Shown: positions 43,801 to 54,080, counted from the stretch's first letter. The stretch: 64,000 nucleotides of DNA from Rhizobium sp. AQ_MP (GCF_014237835.1 NZ_JACJVI010000008.1:186001-250000); one strand, 5' to 3'. Notes: generated by a model not told the origin, from the letters alone. Translations and numbers: made by a program.

Positions 43801-44430
43801 CTAGAGCATGGCCTTCGAGGGCACGATGGTCACGCCCTGCCTGGCATTCAAGGCGGCCTCCAGCATGACACGCGCAATTGCCTCGGGCTTGTTGGCCCGA
43901 GCCGAAGCAGGGAGCACCGGCCTTAAGACCGAAAGCACTCTGCGCGCCAATTGCTCCATCGGGCGGGGTTCATTGCGGGGACCATCGATCAGTCCCGGAC
44001 GGACCAGGACGGTACGTTCGAAGCCGAGCGCTACAATATCCCGCTCGACCTCGCCTTTGACCCGACTGTAGAAAAACAGCGACTTCACGTCCGCGCCCAT
44101 GGCAGAGTTCAGAACGAAGGTGTTGGCTCCGTTTGCTTTTGCCAGACGGGCGATCTCCAGCGGATAGTCGTGGTCCACCCGGTAGAAGCGTTCGCGCGAT
44201 CCTGCCGTCCTCAACGTGGTACCGAGAGCGCAGATCACCGCGTCGGCCGTCCAGATCGACGGGTCGCGCGGCAGATTGTCGAAGTCGACACGTGGCGCTG
44301 ACAGTCCATCTCGCGGCTCAAGGGCGCGGCGCGTCGGGGCGATGACCTCAGCAATCCGCGGGTCGGCGAGCGCCGTCTCGAGCACATGGCTGCCAACAAG
44401 TCCGGTTGCCCCCAGCAACAGCAGTTTCAC
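43801..44430 (-). CDS. NAD(P)-binding Rossmann-fold protein (NAD(P)H-binding, SDR-like)
   Basis: 209 residues starting with GTG at 44430: VKLLLLGATGLVGSHVLETAL, a classic NAD(P)-binding loop, and ALGTTLRTAGSRERFYRVDHDYPLEIARLAKANGA, as in the oxidoreductase/HTATIP2-like family. The catalytic-like YSRVKGEVE keeps Tyr and Lys. A longer frame upstream (to 44559) is not like the family. Substrate unknown; it is convergent with the DUF1206 gene. Confidence 0.8.
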   Translation of the reverse strand: MKLLLLGATGLVGSHVLETALADPRIAEVIAPTRRALEPRDGLSAPRVDFDNLPRDPSIWTADAVICALGTTLRTAGSRERFYRVDHDYPLEIARLAKANGANTFVLNSAMGADVKSLFFYSRVKGEVERDIVALGFERTVLVRPGLIDGPRNEPRPMEQLARRVLSVLRPVLPASARANKPEAIARVMLEAALNARQGVTIVPSKAML

Positions 44431-44547
44431 GATGACGCGCCTCCTCAATCGACCGCTCGGCTTTCCGGCCTGCGACCAGGATGGTTCAAGCGATCCGGCA
44501 GGATGGCTTGTCTCGAGCAGACTGCCCGTTCTGGACCGCAAAGAAAA

Positions 44548-44573
44548 GAAGCGCCGCATGGCAACGGCGCTTC
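44548..44573 (-). terminator. Rho-independent terminator of the chemoreceptor gene
   Basis: Stem gaagcgccg / cggcgcttc with an 8-nt loop, T-rich on the minus strand, about 35 bp past the stop. Confidence 0.75.
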
Positions 44574-44606
44574 CAATATTTCGGTAATTCGATAATTCTC
44601 GAAGGA

Positions 44607-46517
44607 TCAGGCTGCCGTGCGGTAGCCTGCAGCTCCAGCAGATGCGCCGCCTTGAAGCTTGAAGCGCGCGAGCTGTCCCTGCAGCTGGCGCGATTCGCCG
44701 GCGAGTACCTGGCTGGCAGCCGTCGTCTCTTCGACCATGGCGGCATTCTGCTGGGTCATCTGGTCCATGTGGTTGACCGATGTGTTGATCTCGCCCAGCG
44801 CTGCCGACTGCTCTTCTGCCGCACGGGCGATCGTCACGACGTGATCGTTGACGCGGTTGACCAGCGATTCGATCTCCTTCAGCGCCTCGCCGGTGGAAAG
44901 GACGAGCGACACGCCGCCCTTCACTTCTTCGGCGGAGGTGTTGATCAGCGTCTTGATCTCCTTGGCCGCATTTGCCGAACGCTGGGCAAGTTCGCGCACT
45001 TCCTGGGCCACCACGGCAAAGCCGCGACCGGCTTCACCCGCACGGGCCGCCTCGACGCCGGCATTCAGCGCGAGCAGGTTGGTCTGGAAGGCGATCTCGT
45101 CGATGACGGAGATGATCTGGCTGATCTTTTGCGAGGACTGTTCGATACGGCCCATGGCGTCGATGGCGTTGCGGACGATGTCGCCCGACTTGCCGGCGCT
45201 GTTCTTGGTTTCCTGCACCATGTGCGAGGCTTCCTTGGCGCGCTGGGTCGAGGTCTTCACCGTTGTCGTGATTTCCTCGAGCGCGGCTGCGGTTTCCTCG
45301 AGCGAGGCGGCCTGCTGCTCGGTGCGGCGAGCAAGCTGGTTGGCAGCCGAGGACAGCTCGCCGGAATTCCCGGTAATCGTGCCGGCCGCATGCAGAATGT
45401 TCTGCATGGTCTGGCGCAGGACGGCCATGGTCTGGTTGACGTTGCCCTGCAATTCGGCAAAGGCGCCCTGGAACTGGCCTTCCATTTCGTGCGTCAGGTC
45501 GGCATCGGCGAGGGCTGCAATCACGCGGCGGACTTCGGTGACGCCGCGATCAACGTTTTCGACGAGTTCGTTGACCGAACCGGCAAAGCGCTGCAGGTCG
45601 GCATCGTCATAGGTCTTGGAAATGCGCTTGGAGAAGTCACCGGCTGCGGCAGCGGCGACAATGCCGCTGATCGAGGTCTGCAGGTCCTTGCTCTGGGCAT
45701 GCAGGGCCGCTTCCTGAGCTTCCATGACGCGCATCTGCTCTTCGTTCGTGCGGAAGATTTCCAGCGCACGCGCCATCTCGCCGATTTCGTCCTTGCGCTC
45801 GGTGCCCGGAATGCTGTTGCCGAGCTTGCCGGAGGCCATTTCGGTCATGATCGCGGTCAGGCTGCGGATCGGGTTGACGATGCCGCGCCGGGCAAGCAGG
45901 AAGCTGATGGCGACACCGGCGAGAATGCAGACGGCGGCGGTGATGACCTGGACCAGCATGGTGAAGCCGGAGGCCGTGAGCGCGTTCTCACGCGATGCCT
46001 TCAGGCTTTCGGCCGAAGAGGTCGAATACTCCTTGACCACTGATGTGACGACCTTCTGGGCTTCGAGCGCCTTGGCCAGCTCCGCCTTCATGACGGCGAT
46101 GTCCTGGCCGGCGGGGGTTGCGGCCACGGCGACCATTGCACGGATCTGGTTGAAATAGGCGTCGAGCGCCGTCTTCGTGCGGTCGAGGATCTGGACTTCC
46201 GCCGAGCTTGCGGTGGTCGCGATCTTGGGCAGGCGGGCCAGCATCTCGCCGGCACGCTTGTCGGTCTCTGCGGCGAAGTCGGCCGCCTTTTCCGGCGATA
46301 GCGCCAGCTGATAGGTCATGCGGGAGATGGCGATGATGTCGATGCGCAGGTCCATGGCCTCGCGGGCCACCTCCTCGCGGGATCCGGTTTCCTTGAGCGC
46401 CGATCCGAGCGAGGAGAGACCGCTCGCACCGACAGCCGCGATTGCGGCCGCTGCGACGCCCATGAGGACGACGACAAGGCTGACCTTTTTCAAAATGGAA
46501 AGATTGGCAATACTCAT
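44607..46517 (-). CDS. Methyl-accepting chemotaxis protein
   Basis: 636 residues. The ATG at 46517 gives [20 protein letters not shown], the first membrane helix. A four-helix periplasmic sensor domain follows (about 40-190), then a second helix, two HAMP-like stretches, and the signalling domain with the hairpin-tip signature [44 protein letters not shown]. No C-terminal CheR-binding pentapeptide is seen; the end is [14 protein letters not shown]. The ligand is unknown. No other chemotaxis genes lie nearby. Confidence 0.92.
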   Translation of the reverse strand: MSIANLSILKKVSLVVVLMGVAAAAIAAVGASGLSSLGSALKETGSREEVAREAMDLRIDIIAISRMTYQLALSPEKAADFAAETDKRAGEMLARLPKIATTASSAEVQILDRTKTALDAYFNQIRAMVAVAATPAGQDIAVMKAELAKALEAQKVVTSVVKEYSTSSAESLKASRENALTASGFTMLVQVITAAVCILAGVAISFLLARRGIVNPIRSLTAIMTEMASGKLGNSIPGTERKDEIGEMARALEIFRTNEEQMRVMEAQEAALHAQSKDLQTSISGIVAAAAAGDFSKRISKTYDDADLQRFAGSVNELVENVDRGVTEVRRVIAALADADLTHEMEGQFQGAFAELQGNVNQTMAVLRQTMQNILHAAGTITGNSGELSSAANQLARRTEQQAASLEETAAALEEITTTVKTSTQRAKEASHMVQETKNSAGKSGDIVRNAIDAMGRIEQSSQKISQIISVIDEIAFQTNLLALNAGVEAARAGEAGRGFAVVAQEVRELAQRSANAAKEIKTLINTSAEEVKGGVSLVLSTGEALKEIESLVNRVNDHVVTIARAAEEQSAALGEINTSVNHMDQMTQQNAAMVEETTAASQVLAGESRQLQGQLARFKLQGGASAGAAGYRTAA

Positions 46518-47185
46518 GGAAAACTCACTCCGTGCGACCCGCCGTCCTGGCAGGCGGCCCTGACGGCCGCGCATGGAGCTCATTCCACACCCATGCCCAC
46601 CCAATAGCGGGCACATGTTTCGATTTGGTTGATAGCGGATACCCCCATATGCGGCGCACAGGGGCCCGCATTGTGGCGGGGGCAATGTCGCGTCACATCT
46701 TGATGTCAAGCATTGCGAAGGGAAATCTTGATCCCCAGATTTTTGGGGCTGTCGACAAGATCTTGGCACGGTCGGAATGAAACGCCTGAAATCCCGCCTA
46801 AACGCCTCTTTTCGGGACGATTTTTCGCTCGTGACATTTCTTCGACGATGCGGCATGGACCGGGGGCTTCGTCACACCAGCGGAGAAAGCTCTGTCATTC
46901 CCGTGACTTCGCTCTTTTGCCCGTTATCCACAATCAATCACCACAACATATAGCGTTAATATTTCCTTCACAGACCACCCCTTGACGGAATCAGTCGAGC
47001 CGATGTTAATGGACCCTGTTGCGGCGGCGACTGGACCGGGCATTAACGAGGCCGGGTTTCATCAAACATTGTGGCGGCTTTCTCACATGTGGAACGGCGT
47101 TCTGACGTCGCCTTCCGCAGCAGGAAAATTGTGCGATTTTTGACCGCTGAGCGGGGGTCTTGGATCTGGCGGCAATAAGTTGTTA
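46518..47185. other. Long intergenic region upstream of nrdJ with a DnaA box
   Basis: Over 650 bp hold no convincing gene. A perfect DnaA box lies at 46924-46932 and several GANTC sites (for example near 46988) are present. The first part must contain the promoter of the minus-strand chemoreceptor gene. Confidence 0.5.
46924..46932 (+). promoter_or_regulatory. Perfect DnaA box
   Basis: TTATCCACA, the high-affinity consensus, about 420 bp upstream of nrdJ. Could link ribonucleotide reductase expression to replication initiation. Single site. Confidence 0.45.
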
Positions 47186-47232
47186 GTACTATATTTAGTG
47201 TTTGCAGCCACCATCTCTACCATATACAGGGT
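47186..47232 (+). promoter_or_regulatory. Tandem NrdR boxes upstream of nrdJ
   Basis: Box 1 at 47186-47201 (GTACTATATTTAGTGT) and box 2 at 47217-47232 (CTACCATATACAGGGT) resemble the NrdR consensus ACACwATATmTwGTGT. Their starts are 31 bp apart, three helical turns, the spacing known for NrdR. The nrdJ ATG lies 120 bp downstream. Confidence 0.8.
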
Positions 47233-47351
47233 GCCCATCTCCGGATGAATCACCTGACGGACGAACAAGAAGACGGCTGCGCGGTTCGGCGTGCAGACGA
47301 TACATTTTATCGCGCCGATTAGCGGCGCCCTAGATCGAGGGACACAGGCAG

Positions 47352-50300
47352 ATGCGCATTGAACGTCGCTTCACCAAACCGGGGCAATCCGCTTACGCGG
47401 AGATCGAGTTCCGCAAGGCCATCAGCGAAATCAAGAACCCCGACGGCTCAATCGTATTTCGTCTTGCCGACATCGACGTCCCCGCCCAGTTCAGCCAGGT
47501 GGCGGCAGACATTCTCGCCCAGAAGTATTTCCGCAAGGCCGGCGTGCCGAAGATCCTGAAGAAGGTCGAGGAGAACGACGTTCCCTCCTTCCTCTGGCGC
47601 TCGGTCGCCGATGAAAAGGCACTCGCCGCCCTGCCCGAGAACGAGCGCTACGGCTCGGAAACCGATGCCCGCCAGGTCTTCGATCGCCTGGCCGGCACCT
47701 GGACCTATTGGGGCTGGAAGGGCAAGTACTTCTCGTCGGAAGAAGACGCTGCCGCCTTCAAGGACGAGCTTGCCTATATGCTCGCCACCCAGCGCGTCGC
47801 TCCGAACAGCCCGCAGTGGTTCAACACCGGCCTGCACTGGGCCTATGGCATCGACGGTCCCGGCCAGGGCCATTTCTATGTCGACCCCTTCACCGGCAAG
47901 CTGGTGAAGTCCAAGTCGGCCTATGAACATCCGCAGCCGCATGCCTGCTTCATCCAGTCCGTCGAAGACGATCTGGTCAACGAAGGCGGCATCATGGACC
48001 TCTGGGTCCGCGAAGCCCGTCTCTTCAAGTATGGCTCCGGCACCGGCTCCAACTTCTCCTATCTGCGCGGCGAAGGCGAAAAGCTCTCCGGCGGCGGCCG
48101 TTCCTCCGGCCTCATGTCCTTCCTGAAGATCGGCGACCGTGCAGCCGGCGCCATCAAGTCGGGCGGCACCACCCGTCGCGCGGCCAAGATGGTCGTTGTT
48201 GACATCGACCATCCGGATATCGAAGCCTATATCGACTGGAAGGTGAAGGAAGAGCAGAAGGTTGCCGCCCTCGTCACCGGCTCCAAGATCGTCGCCAAGC
48301 ATCTGAAGGCGATCATGAAGGCCTGCGTCAATTGCGAGGCCGACAACGGCGCCTGCTTCGACCCGAACGAGAACCCTGCCCTGAAGCGCGAAATCAAGGC
48401 CGCGAAGAAGGACCAGGTTCCGGAAAACTACATCAAGCGCGTCATCCAGTTCGCCCAGCAGGGCTACAAGGATCTCGAGTTCAAGACCTACGACACCGAC
48501 TGGGATTCGGAAGCCTATCTCACGGTCTCGGGCCAGAACTCGAACAACTCCGTCTCGCTGAAGGACGACTTCCTGCGCGCTGTCGAAAACGACGGCGACT
48601 GGAACCTGACGGCCCGCAAGGACGGCAAGGTGATGAAGACGCTGAAGGCCCGCGACCTCTGGGAGAAGATCTCCTATGCCGCCTGGGCATCGGCCGATCC
48701 GGGCCTGCACTTCAACACGACGATGAACGACTGGCACACCTGCCCGGCTGCCGGCCCGATCCGCGCGTCGAACCCGTGCTCGGAATACATGTTCCTCGAC
48801 GACACGGCCTGCAACCTGGCTTCGCTGAACCTCCTGCAGTTCAAGGATGCCAAGACAAAGAAGATCAACATCGCCGATTACGAGCACGCCGTTCGCCTCT
48901 GGACCGTTGTTCTCGAAGTCTCCGTGATGATGGCGCAGTTCCCGTCGCGCCAGATCGCCGAACTCTCCTATGAATACCGCACGCTCGGCCTCGGCTATGC
49001 GAATATCGGCGGCCTCCTGATGTCGTCCGGCATCCCCTATGACTCGGCCGAAGGCCGCGCCATCTGCGGTGCGCTGACCGCCATCATGACCGGCGTCTCC
49101 TATGCGACATCGGCCGAAATCGCCTCGGAACTCGGCCCCTTCCCGGGCTTTGCGCCGAACCGCGACAACATGCTGCGCGTCATCCGCAACCATCGCCGTG
49201 CCGCCCAGGGTCTGTCGGATGGCTATGAAGGCCTCTCCGTCAATCCCGTGCCGCTCGTCCATGCCGACTGCACGGATCCGGCCCTGATCGCCCATGCCAC
49301 CGCGGCCTGGGACAAGGCTTTGGCGCTCGGCGAAAAGCACGGCTATCGCAATGCGCAGGTCTCGGTCATCGCGCCGACCGGCACGATCGGTCTCGTCATG
49401 GACTGCGACACGACTGGCATCGAGCCCGACTTCGCGCTGGTCAAGTTCAAGAAGCTCGCCGGCGGCGGCTACTTCAAGATCATCAACGCCGCCGTTCCGG
49501 AAGCGCTGCGCACGCTTGGCTATTCGGAATCCCAGATCGCCGAAATCGATGCCTATGCCGTCGGCCATGGCAACCTGAACCAGGCGCCGGGCATCAACCC
49601 GACGACGCTGCGTGCCAAGGGCTTTACCGACGAGAAGATCGAAGCCGTCAACGGCGCGCTGAAGAGCGCCTTCGACATCAAGTTCGTCTTCAACCAGTGG
49701 ACGCTCGGCGCCGACTTCCTGAAGGAGGCCCTCAAGGTCTCCGACGAGCAGCTCTCCGACATGAGCTTCAACCTGCTCGAGCACATGGGCTTCTCGAAGA
49801 AGGACATCGAGGCCGCCAACATCCATGTCTGCGGCGCGATGACGCTGGAAGGCGCGCCCTTCCTCAAGGCCGAACATCTGCCGGTCTTCGATTGCGCCAA
49901 TCCCTGCGGCAAGATCGGCAAGCGTTATCTCTCGGTTGAATCCCACATCCGCATGATGGCGGCTGCCCAGCCCTTCATCTCGGGCGCGATCTCCAAGACG
50001 ATCAACATGCCGAACGAAGCCACCGTTGAGGATTGCGGCTCCGCCTACATGCTGTCCTGGAAGCTGGCACTGAAGGCCAATGCGCTCTATCGCGACGGCT
50101 CGAAGCTCTCCCAGCCGCTCAATGCCTCGCTGATCGAGGACGAGGATGACGAGGACGGCGTCGAGGAGTTGTTGGCCCAGCCGGCGGCTGCCCAGGCCGT
50201 CACCATCACCGAACGCATCATCGAGCGTGTGGTGGAGCGTGTCGTGCGCGAGCAGGAAAAGCTGCCGACGCGGCGCAAGGGCTACACCCAGAAGGCCAAG

Positions 50301-51134
50301 ATCGGTGGTCACACCATCTTCCTGCGCACCGGCGAATATGACGACGGTCGTCTCGGCGAAATCTTCCTTGACATGAACAAGGAAGGCTCGGCCCTTCGCG
50401 CCTTCATCAACAACTTCGCCATCTCCGTCTCGCTCGGCCTGCAATATGGCGTGCCGCTCGAGGAATATGTCGACGCCTTCACCTTCACCAAGTTCGAGCC
50501 GGCCGGCATGGTCACCGGCAACGACGCGATCAAGAATGCGACGTCGATCCTCGACTACGTCTTCCGGGAACTGGCGATCTCCTATCTCGGCCGCCACGAC
50601 CTCGCGCATGTCGACACCTCCGACTTCTCTACCACGGCGCTTGGCCGCGGCATGAAGGAAGGCAAGGCCGACGTCGTCTCCAAGGGCCTGACCCGCGGCT
50701 ACAAGCCGACGCTCGTCTCCAGCCACGTCCCGGCCGCCGCCGGTGCCGAGCCCAAGGGTGCAGCCACCGCCGCCCCCGCCAAGGCCTCGGCCACGGTCAC
50801 CGCCTTCGCCTCCTCGGGCGCCACCGCCCGCAAGCTGGAAGTGGCCACCGCCATCTCCACCCATGAAGTCGTGTCCTTCAAGCGCGACTACGAGGAACGG
50901 GCCGCGGAACTGGCGGAAGAGATCGCCGAAGAAAGCGTCTTCACCGACGCCGCCGCCGACGAAGCCGCCGCCGCCAAGGCGGAAGCCAAGAAGCTCGAGG
51001 CCTCACGCCGCATGCGCTCCATCGCGCAAGGCTATACGGGCAACATGTGCTCGGAATGCCAGAACTTCACGATGGTGCGCAACGGCACTTGCGAGAAGTG
51101 CGACACGTGCGGCGCGACGAGCGGGTGCAGCTGA
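47352..51134 (+). CDS. nrdJ: Vitamin B12-dependent (class II) ribonucleoside-diphosphate reductase
   Basis: Makes deoxynucleotides using adenosylcobalamin, so needs no oxygen or iron subunit. At 1260 residues it has the long alphaproteobacterial form. Visible: an N-terminal ATP-cone-like part, the catalytic core with [18 protein letters not shown] and [12 protein letters not shown], an [14 protein letters not shown] loop, and a C-terminal Cys-rich tail ([14 protein letters not shown] and [14 protein letters not shown]) for reductant transfer. Rhizobia use this as the main RNR. Upstream lie NrdR boxes and a DnaA box. Confidence 0.97.
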   Translation: MRIERRFTKPGQSAYAEIEFRKAISEIKNPDGSIVFRLADIDVPAQFSQVAADILAQKYFRKAGVPKILKKVEENDVPSFLWRSVADEKALAALPENERYGSETDARQVFDRLAGTWTYWGWKGKYFSSEEDAAAFKDELAYMLATQRVAPNSPQWFNTGLHWAYGIDGPGQGHFYVDPFTGKLVKSKSAYEHPQPHACFIQSVEDDLVNEGGIMDLWVREARLFKYGSGTGSNFSYLRGEGEKLSGGGRSSGLMSFLKIGDRAAGAIKSGGTTRRAAKMVVVDIDHPDIEAYIDWKVKEEQKVAALVTGSKIVAKHLKAIMKACVNCEADNGACFDPNENPALKREIKAAKKDQVPENYIKRVIQFAQQGYKDLEFKTYDTDWDSEAYLTVSGQNSNNSVSLKDDFLRAVENDGDWNLTARKDGKVMKTLKARDLWEKISYAAWASADPGLHFNTTMNDWHTCPAAGPIRASNPCSEYMFLDDTACNLASLNLLQFKDAKTKKINIADYEHAVRLWTVVLEVSVMMAQFPSRQIAELSYEYRTLGLGYANIGGLLMSSGIPYDSAEGRAICGALTAIMTGVSYATSAEIASELGPFPGFAPNRDNMLRVIRNHRRAAQGLSDGYEGLSVNPVPLVHADCTDPALIAHATAAWDKALALGEKHGYRNAQVSVIAPTGTIGLVMDCDTTGIEPDFALVKFKKLAGGGYFKIINAAVPEALRTLGYSESQIAEIDAYAVGHGNLNQAPGINPTTLRAKGFTDEKIEAVNGALKSAFDIKFVFNQWTLGADFLKEALKVSDEQLSDMSFNLLEHMGFSKKDIEAANIHVCGAMTLEGAPFLKAEHLPVFDCANPCGKIGKRYLSVESHIRMMAAAQPFISGAISKTINMPNEATVEDCGSAYMLSWKLALKANALYRDGSKLSQPLNASLIEDEDDEDGVEELLAQPAAAQAVTITERIIERVVERVVREQEKLPTRRKGYTQKAKIGGHTIFLRTGEYDDGRLGEIFLDMNKEGSALRAFINNFAISVSLGLQYGVPLEEYVDAFTFTKFEPAGMVTGNDAIKNATSILDYVFRELAISYLGRHDLAHVDTSDFSTTALGRGMKEGKADVVSKGLTRGYKPTLVSSHVPAAAGAEPKGAATAAPAKASATVTAFASSGATARKLEVATAISTHEVVSFKRDYEERAAELAEEIAEESVFTDAAADEAAAAKAEAKKLEASRRMRSIAQGYTGNMCSECQNFTMVRNGTCEKCDTCGATSGCS

Positions 51135-51158
51135 GGCACACAGGGATGAAAGTTCAAG

Positions 51159-51716
51159 ATGTACCTCATAGGTCTAATTGAACCTTATCGTGCTGAGATA
51201 GCTTCGGTAGCCCTCCCTTTAGTGGGAGGGCTCATCAAATACTTGGTCAGCCCTCGATCAAAGATCGTCTACTCTAAGTCACACGCGTTCTGGTATGCCT
51301 TGAAAGGCAACGAGGGCGCTCCCAGTCTTGTGTATACAGAATCTCTTATATTCAAGAATTCAGGTAGAAAAACTGCGACAGAAATCGAAGTCGTCTTGGG
51401 TCGAGAACCGCAAAATTTTGCTATCTGGCCACAAAGAGACTACCAGACGAGCCGGAACCCAGAGGGTTTCTTTATACTGAAAACGCAGAATCTCGCTCCG
51501 AGTGAGCATTTCACACTTAACATGCTAGAGGTCGGAAACGATCCTCCGATACTCACGAACGTGCGCTGCGCTGATGGGCCTGCTAAATCAATTACCGTAG
51601 CTCCTGCTCAAGTTTACTCACGCTCAGCGAATATCAGCGCTGTAGCCCTGATGTTTCTGGGTTTCTGTACAGCGCTTTATTCTATCATCAAGTTTCTTGA
51701 ATACCTCACGGGGTGA
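51159..51716 (+). CDS. Membrane protein of unknown function, A/T-rich island gene
   Basis: 185 residues with a hydrophobic stretch near the N-terminus (EIASVALPLVGGLIKYLV) and a C-terminal helix (ISAVALMFLGFCTALYSIIKFLEYL); the middle is a soluble beta-rich domain. Its base composition is clearly more A/T-rich than its neighbours, and it begins about 25 bp after nrdJ at the start of the repeat island, both signs of transfer. Related proteins of the same architecture occur in other bacteria with no known function. Confidence 0.7.
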   Translation: MYLIGLIEPYRAEIASVALPLVGGLIKYLVSPRSKIVYSKSHAFWYALKGNEGAPSLVYTESLIFKNSGRKTATEIEVVLGREPQNFAIWPQRDYQTSRNPEGFFILKTQNLAPSEHFTLNMLEVGNDPPILTNVRCADGPAKSITVAPAQVYSRSANISAVALMFLGFCTALYSIIKFLEYLTG

Positions 51717-51789
51717 GGTTGATAAAGTACTAGGTCTTGCGACGCAGTTTGATGGTCTCCTCGTCTTTGCGGGGAACAGCAAATAAATA

Positions 51790-51953
51790 GAAGGCTTAGG
51801 CCAGCGCAAGCCACTTAAACTTCAGATTTCGTTGGTGAGTGGATCAGTTCCGTGGGCGCCTACCGTACCGAGCCCCCCTCTTGCGAAATCTGAGGTTTGG
51901 CCCTGATCGGGCCAATTCCTCGATTTCGCTTTCTCCCCCGCAAGGGGGGAGAT
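51790..51953. repeat. Repeat A, copy 1
   Basis: About 164-bp palindrome-rich element from aaggcttagg to ggggggagat. Its last 86 bp (51868-51953) are identical to copy 2. The first part is an imperfect inverted repeat (gcttaggccagcgcaagc type). Confidence 0.85.
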
Positions 51954-52010
51954 AGGCGCCGCGCTCGACCATCATCCTGTGCTCCTCAGCAAGGTAGGAA
52001 ATATCGCCCC

Positions 52011-52370
52011 TCACTGGCCGCAGTTTCTCAACTCCCCAAGAAGGAAACTGCAGACACCATCGAGATTGTCCTCGATCTCGCCGTTCCAGATCCTCAGCAC
52101 CCGAAAACCCTGATCACGAAACCAGGCGTCCCGCCGTACATCGTGCTCGTTATCGGCATGCTGATGTCCATCCACCTCGACGATCACTCGGGCCTCGAAG
52201 CAGACGAAGTCGAGGATGTAACCGTCGAGCGGCACCTGCCGCCGGAACTTGAAGCCGCCGAGCTGTTTTGCGCGCAGCACCTGCCACAGCCGGTCCTCAG
52301 CCCAGGTGGCATCGGCCCGCATGGCGCGAGCAAAACGACGATGACGCTGCGGCACTTCTCTGTGCGTCAT
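52011..52370 (-). CDS. DUF559 nuclease-like protein
   Basis: 119 residues of the DUF559 type, a Vsr/PD-(D/E)XK-like fold: RRFARAMRADATWAEDRLWQVLRAKQLGGFKFRRQ, then DFVCFEARVIVEVDGHQHADN, which supplies the acidic active-site residues, then WFRDQGFRVLRIWNGEI. Family members are putative endonucleases linked to repair or mobile elements. The ATG at 52370 is the family start; the frame to 52481 opens further upstream. It lies between repeat copies, divergent from the mini-gene below. Confidence 0.83.
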   Translation of the reverse strand: MTHREVPQRHRRFARAMRADATWAEDRLWQVLRAKQLGGFKFRRQVPLDGYILDFVCFEARVIVEVDGHQHADNEHDVRRDAWFRDQGFRVLRIWNGEIEDNLDGVCSFLLGELRNCGQ

Positions 52371-52467
52371 TCGAGCCTCCTCGAAACCACCAGAGATTGC
52401 ATCCGGTTCGTGGCAAAGGAAAGAGGCATCCGCTAGGCATCGAGGCTGCTTTCGGAGGGAGGTCACT

Positions 52468-52647
52468 ATGGAAAGCTGCAAGGACCGGAATGGCGATACC
52501 TGGGAGATCTACAAAAGCGATGGGTGGCGGTGGCGTCGAACTGCAGCCAACGGCAGAATTGTGGGTGCTTCTGCAGAGAGCTACGTTAACAAGAGCGACT
52601 GCATCAGCAACGCGCAACGCAACGGTATGACCTGCACCCCAAAATGA
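52468..52647 (+). CDS. DUF1508-like mini protein (59 residues)
   Basis: A strong ribosome site (GAGGGAGG) precedes the ATG. The sequence DTWEIYKSDGWRWRRTAANGRIVGASAESYVNKSDCISNAQRNG matches the DUF1508 (YegP-like) pattern of W-x-x-Y-K-x-x-x-G-x-W-x-W then G-x-x-V-x-x-S-x-E-x-Y. It is short and absent from the long reading-frame set, but both start and composition are good. Function of DUF1508 proteins is unknown. It is head-to-head with the DUF559 gene. Confidence 0.72.
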   Translation: MESCKDRNGDTWEIYKSDGWRWRRTAANGRIVGASAESYVNKSDCISNAQRNGMTCTPK

Positions 52648-52686
52648 GGCGACCACCTCCCCCCATGCGGGGGAGGACGGAAAATC

Positions 52687-52850
52687 GAAGGCTTAGGCGA
52701 GCGCAAGCCGCCTAAACTTCAGATTTTCCCGGAGAGGGGCGCAGTTCCGTTGGCGCCAACATAACCGAGCCCCCCTCTTGCGAAATCTGAGGTTTGGCCC
52801 TGATCGGGCCAATTCCTCGATTTCGCTTTCTCCCCCGCAAGGGGGGAGAT
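52687..52850. repeat. Repeat A, copy 2
   Basis: Same element as copy 1, ending with the identical 86-bp core at 52765-52850. About 900 bp from copy 1. Confidence 0.85.
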
Positions 52851-52975
52851 GGGCCCGCGAACGTCTTGCCCTCCCAATCAGACCCACCGATGCGTTGGAA
52901 ATCGCCACGACATTGGCTGGGTCGAAATCCCGGCCGCAGTGCCCCCTCTCCCCCTTGTGGGAGAGGTTACAAAAT

Positions 52976-53071
52976 CGAAGGCTTAGGCCAGCGCAAGCGG
53001 CCTAAACTTCAGATTTTGTTGGTGAGGGGATCGGTTCCGTTGCCACGACATAACCGAGCCCCTCGCTTCCG
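52976..53071. repeat. Repeat A, partial copy 3
   Basis: Shares the left part (aaaatcgaaggcttaggc... to cctaaacttcagatttt) and the ggttccgttg / ataaccgagcccc stretch, but lacks the 86-bp core. A short inverted piece of the same element lies at about 53083-53106. Confidence 0.75.
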
Positions 53072-53152
53072 ATTTCAGATGTTTAGGCGGCTTACGCTCG
53101 CCAATTTCTCTTCCGGCCTTCGCGCGACGTCGCGCTCAGGCCTCCGTTCGCT

Positions 53153-53177
53153 GAAATCGATTCACGGGATCGATTTC
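53153..53177. repeat. Palindrome gaaatcgat / atcgatttc
   Basis: Nine-base perfect inverted repeat with a 7-base loop in the repeat island. Confidence 0.7.
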
Positions 53178-53290
53178 TGGCCTTCGGCCACCGCTCCGAA
53201 GTCTCCCCCACCAAGGGGGAGATGGGCGTCGCGCTTTCGGCCTTTGCGCCTCATCCCAATAACGTCAGCCCCTCATCCGCCTGCCGGCAC

Positions 53291-53362
53291 CTTCTCCCCG
53301 CAGGCGGGGAGAAGGCCGAAACCTCAACCGCACGTGCCTCCCTCTCCCCGCCTGCGGGGAGA
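53291..53362. repeat. Two adjacent RIME/ABC-like palindromes
   Basis: cttctccccg / cggggagaag at 53291-53314 and ctctccccgc / gcggggagag at 53341-53362, the second followed by a gggtagggtgagggg tail seen in many rhizobial intergenic mosaic elements. Confidence 0.75.
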
Positions 53363-53518
53363 GGGTAGGGTGAGGGGCAAGGACCACGAATTCGGCGCCA
53401 ACTTCCGAAAAAAGGGGGATGACTTCGAGACATTCCCCAACAAAATCAACAAAACAAAGTTTTTTCATCCCCGCCCATTTCCACCCTCTTAGACTCCTCG
53501 CTGTCCCGCCCTCGGATA

Positions 53519-54080
53519 CACCTGACGATGCGATGTCAGGCGAGGCGGGGCCGGCGCCGGGGTGGCGTGCTCTCGCAGGCGCAAATCCCCGGCCCGCTGC
53601 AACGGTCTCCCTCCGGACGAGGGGCTGGATACGAAGGTGACGGGGTCGGATGCCCCGGAGCTGGATACCCCGATCGGAAGGACGTGCCTCAGAGGCACAC
53701 AGACAAGGCGCCCACGCCGTCACGAACACACCAGACGGCGGGGCGGAGAAAACGGCGGGGATGAGCGCTGGGCCGCAAATGGCCAGACGATCATCCCCCG
53801 GGCGAGGGTCCCGGTCGGAATGGTGCACCATCCGGCGGGAACCTCCCGGGCCACCAGCCAGGCTCTGGCAGACATTCCCACGGGAGGTGTTTGTCGAAGC
53901 CGGACCCGCGCCCGGTCAATCTTTGGGACGAAGGTCCCGAAGACCGTCGCCGCCTTGCCAGAGAGACGCATGCAGCGGGAATAGACGCTGAACGAGGCGC
54001 CGGAAGGAGCCACATACATTCCTTAGACAGGTTGCTTCTGGCGCCTCGTCCGATCCCTCGGGGCAAACCCGAGGACAAGT
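53519..54080. other. Hairpin-dense G/C-rich noncoding region, candidate structured RNA
   Basis: About 560 bp without a gene I can support: frames are open on both strands but none has a family match, a ribosome site or a consistent start. Local hairpins stand close together: cctgac/gtcagg (53521-53540), gtgcctc/gaggcac (53684-53698), acctcccg/cgggaggt (53841-53888) enclosing gccag/ctggc, ctttgggac/gtcccgaag (53921-53942), acgaggcgccggaag/cttctggcgcctcgt (53992-54049) and cctcggg/cccgagg (54056-54074). It does not match RNase P, tmRNA, 6S or SRP RNA signatures that I know. Confidence 0.35.

Noticed and set aside
46980..47351. CtrA site or cobalamin riboswitch upstream of nrdJ
   Set aside because: No TTAA-N7-TTAA was found and no B12-box-like sequence was recognised.
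47448..50864. 1138-codon open frame opposite nrdJ
   Set aside because: Antisense shadow of nrdJ, low-complexity Gly/Asp/Val protein without motifs.
53562..53984. 140-codon frame in the hairpin-dense region
   Set aside because: Three overlapping frames on the other strand are equally open; Arg/Thr-rich sequence without recognisable domain or ribosome site.
53519..54080. RNase P, tmRNA, SRP or 6S RNA identity
   Set aside because: The conserved motifs of these RNAs that I know (for example the RNase P P4 strand or a tmRNA tag frame) are absent on both strands.
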